A DNA stretch of 64,000 bases from Flavobacterium hankyongi (GTDB lineage Bacteria > Bacteroidota > Bacteroidia > Flavobacteriales > Flavobacteriaceae), in assembly GCF_036840915.1 (NCBI RefSeq), contig NZ_CP085725.1:2046001-2110000 (forward strand), given 5' to 3'. A program made the translations under genes and the position numbers. This document shows positions 25,686-34,248 of this stretch, in pieces; positions within the stretch are counted from its first letter, which is position 1; each line of letters opens with the position of its first letter. The notes under the pieces were generated by a model. It saw nothing but the letters and a program-made list of their open reading frames with translations, was not told the origin of the DNA and made no database searches.

Positions 25686-25707
25686 ATAAATCAAACAAAC
25701 GAACAGT

Positions 25708-28194
25708 ATGTTACAAAAAATTGCAACTTGTGTTACCTTGTTGTGCTCTCCAATCCTACTTGGTCAAACTGCTTCATCAACAGAGTTGATCAATGAAAAA
25801 CTAAAAAACATTCCCTCTCCTGAAAAGAAGAGACTAAGTGCGTCTCGCACATCTGAAAAAATATCTCTTGACGGAATCATAGACGAAGCGAGTTGGCAAA
25901 ATGCAGAACTCGCCAGAGACTTTACAATGCATAATCCTGATAATGGAAAACCACTAGCTTACGAAAAAAGAACCGAAGTTAAAGTCCTCTACGATGATGA
26001 TGCTATATATATAGGCGCAATGATGTATGATGATGAGCCACAAAAAATTATGCGTGAAATAACCCAACGTGATGATGATGGCTCCACAGATTTTTTTGGA
26101 GTAAGTGTTAACGGCTACAATGATGGACAACAAGAATTTCGATTTTTAGTAACTGCAGCTGGTGTTCAATGGGACGCTAATGCAAATTCTACCACTGGAG
26201 AAGATACATCTTGGGATGCCATTTGGGAAAGTAATGTAAAAGTTACTGATCAAGGTTGGTGTGCAGAAATTAAATTACCATATTCTGCGTTACGCTTTTC
26301 AAAAGACAAAGAAAAAATATGGGGAATCCAGTTTTTCAGACAACTACGCAGATATAGACAACTATACACCTGGAACTATGTAGACAATAATAAAGGAACC
26401 TTTGAACAACAGTCAGGAATATTAAATGGACTTAAAGACATTAAAACTCCAACACGCCTTTTCTTTTTTCCGTATGCTTCTTTCTATGAAAACACAAATA
26501 AAATAACAGGAGCTGAATCACAATTCAAATTAGGAATGGATATTAAATATGGCATAAGTGATGCTTTTACACTTGACGCTATTTTAGTTCCTGATTTTGG
26601 CCAAACTGCTTTCGACAACAAGATTCTAAACCTTGGACCTTTTGAACAACAATTCAATGAAAATAGACCTTTTTTTACCGAAGGGACTGATTTATTTAAT
26701 AAAGGAAATTTATTTTACTCAAGACGCATTGGAGGAAGACCTTCACTTAGAAGAGGTAAATTAAATGAGATAAAAGACGAAAATGAAATTCTAGAAGATG
26801 ACTATCCAGAAAAAATTAATCTTCTTAATGCTATAAAAATATCTGGAAGAACAAAACAAGGACTTGGTATAGGCTTTTTGAATGCAATTACTGAAAAAGA
26901 ATCAGTGACTATGCTAGACACTGTAACGCAACAAAGGAGAAAACAAATTATTGAACCTCTTACAAATTATAACATAATAACATTAGATCAACGATTCAAT
27001 AAAAACTCATCTGTAACTTTTGTAAATACAAACGTAACCAGAAACGGAGAATTTAGAGATGCAAATGTTTCTGCACTTGTTTTCGATTTAAACACCAAAA
27101 AAAATACTTATAATTTATCAGGAGATTTTAAATACATTAAAATAAATGAATTTAGAGACGACCCAAACAAAGAAGGAATTAACACTTCTCTCAGTTTTGG
27201 TGAAACAAGCGGAAAAATTCGTTTTAGTGTAACAGGAAATTACGTAACCAAAAAGTTTGACAACAACGATTTAGGAATCAACTTCCAAACAAACTTCCTT
27301 GGAACCTATGGAAACATTAATTATAGAATTTTAAAACCAAATAGTATTTTCAACACATTCAATTCAAACATGAATGTAAATACACAAATTGAAAATACAA
27401 CTGGCAAATTGCAAGGCGCAAATGTGAATTTTAATTTTGATGCTACTTCAAAAGACAACGATGGTTTTGGCGGTGGCATTTTCATTAGACCTACTAAAAT
27501 ATATGATTTTTATATGCCACAAGTAGATAGGCGCTATGTACAACTTCCTGAATATTATGAGGCATGGGCATATTTTTCATCAAACTATAATAAAAAATTT
27601 GCTTTAGATTTTAATCCATGGGGAGGCACAACATCAGAATTAGGCAGAAACAGCTATGGCTTTAACATAAGTCCGAGGTATCGTTTTAGCAACAAAGTAT
27701 CACTAATTTTAGGATATGACTATACTAAAGAGTCAAATACTATAGGTATCTATGACAATGATGATATTACAAATATAATTTTCGAAAAAAGAGACGTTAC
27801 CACTTCCACACTATCATTACGAAGCAAAATTGCCATCAACAATAAAATGACAATAAATGTAACTTCAAGATACTATTGGAGTTATGTAGAAAGTAAAGAT
27901 TTTAAAAAATTAGGAGAAGATGGCGACCTTACGTACACTAATTACTCCGATTTAGGAAGCCAAGACTTTAGCTCTTGGAATCTAGACTGCTCTTACTCAT
28001 GGTGGATAGCACCAGGTAGTCAGTTAAATGTATTGTATCGCAACTACTCTGCAAATTCTAACGAAGGCCTATCTCGAATTGATAAAGATTTCTCACGAAA
28101 TTTCAACAATTTGTGGGGCGATAATTTAAATCATACTTTCTCAGTTAGCTTACGCTACTTTTTAGACTTCAACCGAGTAAAAAACTGGATATAA
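25708..28194 (+). CDS. DUF5916 protein with CBM9-like N-terminal domain
   Basis: An 828-residue envelope protein. After a signal peptide (ending LLGQ) comes a carbohydrate-binding-family-9-like beta sandwich (about residues 45-230; KISLDGIIDEASWQNA and DDDAIYIGAMMYDDEP). The long C-terminal DUF5916 region, from about 250, carries RPFFTEGTDLF and many alternating strands ending in a Tyr/Phe-rich C-terminal strand, so it probably forms an outer-membrane barrel. The family is common in Bacteroidota and its function is not known. The gene is monocistronic, with a promoter at 25678, and is followed by a repeat element. Confidence 0.85.
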   Translation: MLQKIATCVTLLCSPILLGQTASSTELINEKLKNIPSPEKKRLSASRTSEKISLDGIIDEASWQNAELARDFTMHNPDNGKPLAYEKRTEVKVLYDDDAIYIGAMMYDDEPQKIMREITQRDDDGSTDFFGVSVNGYNDGQQEFRFLVTAAGVQWDANANSTTGEDTSWDAIWESNVKVTDQGWCAEIKLPYSALRFSKDKEKIWGIQFFRQLRRYRQLYTWNYVDNNKGTFEQQSGILNGLKDIKTPTRLFFFPYASFYENTNKITGAESQFKLGMDIKYGISDAFTLDAILVPDFGQTAFDNKILNLGPFEQQFNENRPFFTEGTDLFNKGNLFYSRRIGGRPSLRRGKLNEIKDENEILEDDYPEKINLLNAIKISGRTKQGLGIGFLNAITEKESVTMLDTVTQQRRKQIIEPLTNYNIITLDQRFNKNSSVTFVNTNVTRNGEFRDANVSALVFDLNTKKNTYNLSGDFKYIKINEFRDDPNKEGINTSLSFGETSGKIRFSVTGNYVTKKFDNNDLGINFQTNFLGTYGNINYRILKPNSIFNTFNSNMNVNTQIENTTGKLQGANVNFNFDATSKDNDGFGGGIFIRPTKIYDFYMPQVDRRYVQLPEYYEAWAYFSSNYNKKFALDFNPWGGTTSELGRNSYGFNISPRYRFSNKVSLILGYDYTKESNTIGIYDNDDITNIIFEKRDVTTSTLSLRSKIAINNKMTINVTSRYYWSYVESKDFKKLGEDGDLTYTNYSDLGSQDFSSWNLDCSYSWWIAPGSQLNVLYRNYSANSNEGLSRIDKDFSRNFNNLWGDNLNHTFSVSLRYFLDFNRVKNWI

Positions 28195-28206
28195 TTTTTT
28201 ATTTTT

Positions 28207-28293
28207 GGAGCTACTTCCTGCTATACGCTATATCTTTTTTGTTACTTCGAGAACCTCCGTCAACAAAAAAGGATGCCGCTACTATCAGGGCTA
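28207..28293 (-). repeat. interspersed palindromic element, copy 1 (87 bases)
   Basis: Read on the minus strand, it begins TAGCCCTGATAGTAGCGGC and ends AGCTCC. It has a 10-base perfect inverted repeat in the middle (CTTTTTTGTT/AACAAAAAAG) and matches 16273-16360. It fills most of the gap between DUF5916 and gpmI. The minus-strand ORF across it is judged spurious. Confidence 0.85.
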
Positions 28294-28304
28294 AATAACT
28301 TAAC

Positions 28305-29822
28305 ATGAATAAGAAAGTAATTTTAATGATACTAGACGGATGGGGAAAATCTCCAGACCCAAAAGTATCAGCTATCGATAATGCCAATACACCATTTATT
28401 GACAGTTTATACACAAAATACCCTAACGCTACACTACGTACTGATGGACTAAATGTAGGTTTACCCGAAGGACAAATGGGCAACAGCGAAGTTGGACATA
28501 TGAACTTGGGCGCGGGTCGAATTGTATATCAGGACTTGGCAAAAATAAATTTAGCCGTTCAAAACAAAACTCTCAATCAAGAGAAAGTATTAAACGATGC
28601 CTTTGCATATGCTAAAGAAAATAATAAACCGGTTCATTTTTTAGGATTGGTTTCAGATGGCGGAGTACATTCACATACAGATCACTTAAAAGGGTTATTA
28701 GATGCAGCTCAAGATTTTGGATTAAATAATGTATTTATTCATGCTTTTACAGATGGTCGTGATGTTGATCCAAAATCAGGCGTAAAACACATCGAAGATT
28801 TACACAATTACTGCCAAAAATCGTCAGCAAAAATAGCCTCAATTATTGGTCGTTATTATGCAATGGACAGAGACAAACGTTGGGAACGTGTAAAAAAAGC
28901 TTATGATTTAGTTGTTAATGGATTTGGAAAACATTCAACCAATCCAGTGACAAGCATAAATGAAAGCTATACAAACAACATTACTGACGAATTTATTGAC
29001 CCAATTATAATTACAAACAACAATAATACTCCATTAGCCACAATTAAAGATGGTGATGTGGTTATCTTCTTCAACTTCCGTACCGACAGAGGACGTGAGT
29101 TAACCGAAGTACTTTCACAAGTAGACATGCACGAACAAAACATGCATAAATTAGACTTGTATTATGTAACTATGACTAATTATGATGATACATACAATAA
29201 TGTTCATGTAATTTATGACAAAGACAACATTACTGAAACTTTGGGCGAAGTAGTAGCTAAAGCAGGTAAAAAACAAATTCGAATTGCCGAAACAGAAAAA
29301 TACCCTCATGTAACTTTCTTTTTTTCGGGAGGACAGGAAGAACCTTTTGAAGGCGAATCACGTATTTTAAGAAATTCTCCAAAAGTAGCAACCTATGACT
29401 TAAAACCAGAAATGAGTGCTTTTGAATTAAAAGATGCTTTGGTTCCTGAATTACAAAAAGGCGAAGTAGATTTTGTTTGTCTAAACTTTGCAAATGGTGA
29501 TATGGTTGGCCATACAGGCGACATGCAAGCAGCAATCAAAGCTTGCGAAGCAGTAGATCAATGTGTAAAAGAAGTTGTCGAAGCAGCTTTAGAAAACAAC
29601 TACACGACCATTATCATTGCTGATCACGGGAATTGCGAAACTATGATAAACCCTGATGGAACACCAAATACTGCCCACACAACGAATCCTGTACCCATCA
29701 TTTTAGTCGATAAAGAACTAAAAACCATTAATAGTGGAGTATTAGGCGATATTGCTCCTACAATACTTGAATTAATGGGTATAAACAAACCTGAAGCGAT
29801 GACACAACATTCACTTTTATAA
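28305..29822 (+). CDS. gpmI: 2,3-bisphosphoglycerate-independent phosphoglycerate mutase
   Basis: GpmI interconverts 3- and 2-phosphoglycerate in glycolysis using two manganese ions and a phosphoserine. The metal site begins with ILDGWG at residues 9-14. The catalytic Ser lies in GNSEVGHMNLGAGR (about 61-74). The second metal site appears late as NFANGDMVGHTG and IIADHGNCE. Length (505) is normal and all ligands are seen. It starts 12 bases after the interspersed repeat, which makes its promoter hard to place; no exact -7 box was found there. It is followed five bases later by the thioredoxin-like lipoprotein. Confidence 0.96.
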   Translation: MNKKVILMILDGWGKSPDPKVSAIDNANTPFIDSLYTKYPNATLRTDGLNVGLPEGQMGNSEVGHMNLGAGRIVYQDLAKINLAVQNKTLNQEKVLNDAFAYAKENNKPVHFLGLVSDGGVHSHTDHLKGLLDAAQDFGLNNVFIHAFTDGRDVDPKSGVKHIEDLHNYCQKSSAKIASIIGRYYAMDRDKRWERVKKAYDLVVNGFGKHSTNPVTSINESYTNNITDEFIDPIIITNNNNTPLATIKDGDVVIFFNFRTDRGRELTEVLSQVDMHEQNMHKLDLYYVTMTNYDDTYNNVHVIYDKDNITETLGEVVAKAGKKQIRIAETEKYPHVTFFFSGGQEEPFEGESRILRNSPKVATYDLKPEMSAFELKDALVPELQKGEVDFVCLNFANGDMVGHTGDMQAAIKACEAVDQCVKEVVEAALENNYTTIIIADHGNCETMINPDGTPNTAHTTNPVPIILVDKELKTINSGVLGDIAPTILELMGINKPEAMTQHSLL

Positions 29823-29826
29823 TACT

Positions 29827-30393
29827 ATGAAAAATATATCTTTATTAATACTTTCTTCAATATTATTTATTGGATGCAAAACAAAACAAATTCAGGAACA
29901 ACAAGTTGTTTCTCAAGAAATCAAACAAGAAGTAAAAACGGAAGAACCTAAAGAAGTCATGCTTATTGGACAACATTTGAAATCAGACCTACAACAAGAA
30001 CCTTACGCTTCATGGTTTACTCCTGAAGAAGCTTCTTATGTAGCAAATCAGGAAACTTTGTTTTCTCTTAGAAATCTAAATCAAGATTATACAATAACAA
30101 TTTTTATGGGAACATGGTGTGATGACAGCAAACAGCAAGTTCCTCGTTTTTATAAAATCTTAGACGCAATAGATTTTGATTTATCTAAAGTAAAACTAAT
30201 CACCGTAGACAGGTCTAAAACTACTCCAGAAAAATTTGAAAATGGACTTAATATAACCAATGTTCCAACATTCATTTTTTACAAAGACGGAAAAGAACTT
30301 CACAGAATAGTGGAAACTCCTGTAGAATCATTAGAAAAAGATATGTTCAAAATAGTCACTGGACAACCTTACAAACACACATACGAGAATTAA
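29827..30393 (+). CDS. thioredoxin-fold lipoprotein with a single active-site cysteine
   Basis: The 188-residue protein has a lipoprotein signal (SILFIGC) and a thioredoxin-like domain from about residue 85. The fold markers are present: ITIFMGTWCDDSKQQVPRF, the strand KLITVDRS and the cis-proline loop NVPTFIFYKDG. The usual CxxC is WCDDS, so only one cysteine remains at the active site. It may act as a monothiol or binding protein and not as a disulfide reductase. It is in an operon with gpmI (4-base gap) and is followed by the terminator at 30462. Confidence 0.82.
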   Translation: MKNISLLILSSILFIGCKTKQIQEQQVVSQEIKQEVKTEEPKEVMLIGQHLKSDLQQEPYASWFTPEEASYVANQETLFSLRNLNQDYTITIFMGTWCDDSKQQVPRFYKILDAIDFDLSKVKLITVDRSKTTPEKFENGLNITNVPTFIFYKDGKELHRIVETPVESLEKDMFKIVTGQPYKHTYEN

Positions 30394-30461
30394 ATTTAGT
30401 ATACTAAAAATCATTTTAGCCAAAGTTTAAAAAAACACAATAAATTAAAAATCAATTAATT

Positions 30462-30487
30462 AAACCACTTTTACAAGTGGTTTTTTT
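30462..30487 (+). terminator. terminator after the thioredoxin-like lipoprotein gene
   Basis: Arms AAACCACTT and AAGTGGTTT with a short TTAC loop and a T run. Confidence 0.85.
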
Positions 30488-30541
30488 ATTAAACAAAAGT
30501 TAAACATTCTTAAATAATAGTAATACTTTCATTTTTGTTTG

Positions 30542-30549
30542 TAAGTTTG
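30542..30549 (+). promoter_or_regulatory. -7 promoter element of the TetR-ABC-HlyD-TolC operon
   Basis: TAAGTTTG matches TAnnTTTG. A loosely inverted pair (AAACAAAAGT at 30491 and actttcaTTTTTGTTT at 30525-30540) spans the upstream region and could be a TetR operator, but this is weak. Confidence 0.55.
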
Positions 30550-30568
30550 TTGATATTAAATTTAAACA

Positions 30569-31240
30569 ATGAAAAATCTCTTATCAAATATTAAAATAGC
30601 CGTTAATAATAAATTGTATGTTAAAGACCCGGAAACTTCCGAACTGGGTAAAAAGATTATAGAAAATAGTATTCTATTAATTGATGAAATTGGGTTTGAG
30701 CAATTTACTTTTAAAAAACTGGGAGAAAGAATTCAATCCAATGAGAGTTCTATATACCGCTATTTTGAAAATAAGCACAAACTACTAGTTTATCTTTCCT
30801 CATGGTATTGGACATGGATTGACTACAATTTAGTTTTCTCTACTGCCAACATATCAAATGCAGAAGAAAAATTAGAGAAAGCAATACGCATTGTAACACA
30901 AAACATCACGGATGATCTGAACACTCCTCATATCAACGAAGCTATTTTGAATAGAATTATAATTTCAGAATTCACAAAAACCTTCTTAACCAAAGAAGTA
31001 GATGAAGAAAACAAAGAAGGCTTTTTTTTAATCTACAAATGTGTCGTTAACCGCTTGATTGAAATAATCCATGAAGTCAATCCAAACTATACTTATTCCA
31101 GAAGCTTAGCCTCTTCAATAGTTGAAGGCGCACTGCATCAACAATTTTTGAAACAGCATTTCAAGACAATCACAAACTTTAAAGAAACAGACGATATTTC
31201 AGCCTTTTATATTGATCTAGCAAAAAAAGCAGTAGTATGA
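30569..31240 (+). CDS. TetR/AcrR-family transcriptional regulator
   Basis: A 223-residue repressor-type protein. The N-terminal helix-turn-helix reads ILLIDEIGFEQFTFKKLGERI then ESSIYRYFENKHKLL (about residues 32-75), with the YRYF recognition helix typical of the family. The C-terminal ligand domain is helical and not assignable. It is the first gene of a four-gene operon; its stop overlaps the ABC start by four bases (ATGA). It most likely controls this export system. Confidence 0.9.
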   Translation: MKNLLSNIKIAVNNKLYVKDPETSELGKKIIENSILLIDEIGFEQFTFKKLGERIQSNESSIYRYFENKHKLLVYLSSWYWTWIDYNLVFSTANISNAEEKLEKAIRIVTQNITDDLNTPHINEAILNRIIISEFTKTFLTKEVDEENKEGFFLIYKCVVNRLIEIIHEVNPNYTYSRSLASSIVEGALHQQFLKQHFKTITNFKETDDISAFYIDLAKKAVV

Positions 31241-32889
31241 CACCAATAGAACGTTTTAAAAACCTCATCAAATTAGACCGTAAAGATATTTATCAGATAT
31301 TTTTATACGCCATTTTCGCGGGAATCATAAGCTTGTCTTTGCCTCTTGGGATACAGTCTATTGTGAATTTTATTCAGGCAGGAAAAGTAAGCACTTCATG
31401 GATGGTACTGGTTTTTATGGTACTTATAGGAGTGACACTTGTGGGAGTAATGCGCATTATGCAATTTCGTATTACAGAAAACCTACAGCAAAAAATATTT
31501 GTTAGAGCTTCTTTCGAATTTGCTTATCGATTCCCAAGAATAAAACAAAACGAGTTTTACAACGAATACCCTCCAGAACTTGCTAATAGGTTTTTTGACA
31601 CCTTAAATGTTCAAAAAGGAGTTTCTAAACTATTATTAGATATTTCAACAGCTCTATTACAAATCCTTTTCGGAATTCTTCTACTCTCTCTGTATCATTC
31701 CTTTTTTATATTCTTCGGAATGGTACTTTGTGGATTGCTATACCTTATCTATCGTATGAATTTCCAAATTGGTTTAGAAACCAGCTTAAAAGAATCAAAA
31801 TACAAATACAAAGTAGCACATTGGCTGCAAGAGATTGCGCGCAATCATATCAGTTTCAAAAACAACAAATTATTCTTATTCTCGTTAGAAAAAAATGATA
31901 ATTTAGTTTCAGAATATTTAGCACAGAGGGAAAGTCATTTTAAAATTCTTAGAAAACAATTTATTCAACTTGTAGGTTTTAAAATTTTACTAACGGCTGG
32001 CTTGTTAATCATTGGAGGAATTTTAGTACTCAACCAGCAAATGAATATAGGACAATTCGTAGCAGCCGAGATTGTTATTTTGAGCATTATAGCTGCCGTT
32101 GAAAAATTATTTTCAGGTCTGGAATTATACTATGACGTACTTACTTCTTTAGAAAAACTTGGCACCGTAGTAGACAAAGAAGTAGAAAACCTAACTATTG
32201 AAAATGCTCTTTACAAAATAAACAGCGACACACCCATAACCATCGCAACCAAAGATTTATCATTTCAATATAAAGGCGCTGATGTTCCTACTTTACAAAA
32301 CATCAATCTGAAAATAAATCAAAATGACAAGGTTTTAATTAAAGGGGATAATGGTGCCGGCAAAACAACTCTTGTCCGACTTTTAGCCAGAATCATCGAA
32401 CCTACTTCCGGGAGTATTTATTTGAACGAAACCAATTATAAAAAATATTCTTTAGATGAATTCAGATCCAACATAGGGGTAATCACACTGAATGAAGCTC
32501 CTTTTGAAGGAACAATCTTAGAAAACATAACCTATAACGACCCAAATATTACGATAGAAAAAGTAACTGAGGTTCTTGAAACAGTTCAATTGACAGAAGT
32601 CATAAAAAATTTACCAAACGGACTGGATACTCATTTATTTCCGGAAGGCAAGCAAATCAATTCATCAGTGGCTCAAAAAATTGTTTTGGCAAGATGTATT
32701 ATTCAAAACCCAAAAATTCTATTCTTAGAAGATCCCGTAGATAAATCTGACGACAAATCTGCAAAGGAAATTATTGATTATTTAACCAGCTCAAAAAACA
32801 ACTGGACACTAGTTGTCATCAGCAAAAACAATTATTGGGAGGAAAAATGTAACAAAATATTTACTATTAACAACGGCAAATTACAATAA
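31237..32889 (+). CDS. ABC transporter, fused membrane and ATPase domains with degenerate ATPase motifs
   Basis: A 550-residue half transporter: about six membrane segments (residues 15-310), then a nucleotide-binding domain. Walker A (GDNGAGKT, 370-377) is intact. The other motifs are not: the Q-loop Gln is missing (TLNEAPFEGTI), the LSGGQ signature reads INSSVAQ (474-480), Walker B ends in Glu498-Asp499 in place of Asp-Glu, and the H-loop His is Lys530. There is no N-terminal peptidase domain. Its partners are HlyD and TolC proteins, so it should drive export across both membranes; its power source is uncertain. It overlaps the TetR gene by four bases. Confidence 0.88.
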   Translation: MTPIERFKNLIKLDRKDIYQIFLYAIFAGIISLSLPLGIQSIVNFIQAGKVSTSWMVLVFMVLIGVTLVGVMRIMQFRITENLQQKIFVRASFEFAYRFPRIKQNEFYNEYPPELANRFFDTLNVQKGVSKLLLDISTALLQILFGILLLSLYHSFFIFFGMVLCGLLYLIYRMNFQIGLETSLKESKYKYKVAHWLQEIARNHISFKNNKLFLFSLEKNDNLVSEYLAQRESHFKILRKQFIQLVGFKILLTAGLLIIGGILVLNQQMNIGQFVAAEIVILSIIAAVEKLFSGLELYYDVLTSLEKLGTVVDKEVENLTIENALYKINSDTPITIATKDLSFQYKGADVPTLQNINLKINQNDKVLIKGDNGAGKTTLVRLLARIIEPTSGSIYLNETNYKKYSLDEFRSNIGVITLNEAPFEGTILENITYNDPNITIEKVTEVLETVQLTEVIKNLPNGLDTHLFPEGKQINSSVAQKIVLARCIIQNPKILFLEDPVDKSDDKSAKEIIDYLTSSKNNWTLVVISKNNYWEEKCNKIFTINNGKLQ

Positions 32890-32898
32890 GAATCTACC

Positions 32899-34248
32899 AT
32901 GCTTAATATCACAAACAATAGAATCGAAAAATCAGTAGATCTGAACAAATACAGATCTGCTAAAATTTTTGGAGAAAATAGTCATTACAAGATCATCAAT
33001 AGGATATTTATTGGCACTGGTATCGTTTTACTCCTATTTATGTTTTTTCCTTGGACACAAAATATAAAAGGAAGCGGTTACGTCACTACATTAAAACCCA
33101 ACCAAAGACCACAGGAAATACAAACAGCTATTGCCGGACGAATTGAAAAATGGTTTGTTCAAGAAGGTGACTTTGTAAAAAAGGGAGACACAATTGTTTA
33201 TATATCTGAGATCAAAGAAGATTATTTTGACCCTAATTTAGTCGAAAATACGGGAAATCAAGTCAAGGCCAAAGAAAGTGCCGTAGAATCCTATGCAGAA
33301 AAAGTAAAAGCTTTAGAAAGCCAAATGGGAGCTATACAAAATGAAAGAGGATTAAAGTTCAAACAGGCTCAAAACAAACTCAAACAAGCCTATCTAAAAG
33401 TAAAAAGTGACAGTATTGATTTGGAAGCTGTTAAAACACAACTTAAAATTGCTAGAACGCAATTTAACCGATCGGTCAATTTGAATAATGAAGGTTTAAA
33501 ACCCTTGACAGATGTTGAAGAAAAAAGAGTCAAATTACAAGATGTTGAAGCAAAAATAATCACTCAGGAAAACAAATATCTGGCTTCTAAAAATGAAGTG
33601 TTGAATGCCAATATGGAATTGAGTCGTATTAATGCCGAATATTCTGAAAAAACAGCCAAAGCAAGCAGTGATAAACAAACAGCCTTGAGTTCTCAATTTG
33701 ACACAGAAGCTCAAGTGAATAAACTTAAAAACCAATATACCAATTACAAAATCCGCAACGGACTCTATTACATCACGGCACCACAAGACGGATATGTAAA
33801 CAGAGCTTTGCAATCAGGCATAGGTGAAACCATTAAAGAAGGTACTTCTCTAGTAAGTATTATGCCTGCCAATTTTGAATTGGCAGTAGAAACTTATATA
33901 GACCCCATAGATTTTCCTTTAGTCCATAAAGGGCAAAAAGTTAGCGTTTGGTTTGACGGATGGCCTACTATTGTTTTCAGCGGATGGCCAGGTGTCTCCT
34001 ACGGTACTTTTGGAGGTGTTATCGTTGCAAAAGAAAATTTCATTAGTACTAACGGAAAATACAGGGTACTAATAGCTCCAGATCCTAAAGATAAAAAATG
34101 GCCTGAACTCCTTAGTATAGGTGCTGGTTCCGAAACGCTTGCACTGTTAGAAGATGTCCCTATTTGGTTTGAAATATGGCGAACACTTAACGGTTTCCCT
34201 CCTAACTTTTACAAAACGGAAAGTCAATCAAAAACGGAAAAGAAATAA
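32899..34248 (+). CDS. HlyD-family membrane-fusion adaptor
   Basis: A 449-residue periplasmic adaptor that bridges an inner-membrane transporter and an outer-membrane channel. It has one N-terminal membrane helix (about residues 37-53, FIGTGIVLLLFMFFP), a split lipoyl domain (GRIEKWFVQEGDFVKKGDTI near residue 80 and the second half near 290), a long coiled-coil hairpin (about 110-280) and a beta-barrel region with VWFDGWPTIVFSGWPGV. It lies between the ABC gene (9-base gap) and the TolC gene, which starts within its last bases. Confidence 0.9.
   Translation: MLNITNNRIEKSVDLNKYRSAKIFGENSHYKIINRIFIGTGIVLLLFMFFPWTQNIKGSGYVTTLKPNQRPQEIQTAIAGRIEKWFVQEGDFVKKGDTIVYISEIKEDYFDPNLVENTGNQVKAKESAVESYAEKVKALESQMGAIQNERGLKFKQAQNKLKQAYLKVKSDSIDLEAVKTQLKIARTQFNRSVNLNNEGLKPLTDVEEKRVKLQDVEAKIITQENKYLASKNEVLNANMELSRINAEYSEKTAKASSDKQTALSSQFDTEAQVNKLKNQYTNYKIRNGLYYITAPQDGYVNRALQSGIGETIKEGTSLVSIMPANFELAVETYIDPIDFPLVHKGQKVSVWFDGWPTIVFSGWPGVSYGTFGGVIVAKENFISTNGKYRVLIAPDPKDKKWPELLSIGAGSETLALLEDVPIWFEIWRTLNGFPPNFYKTESQSKTEKK

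Noticed and set aside
28211..28483. 90-residue minus-strand ORF spanning the gap before gpmI
   Set aside because: It runs through the interspersed palindromic element and into gpmI, whose frame and motifs are secure. The protein has no family-like features.
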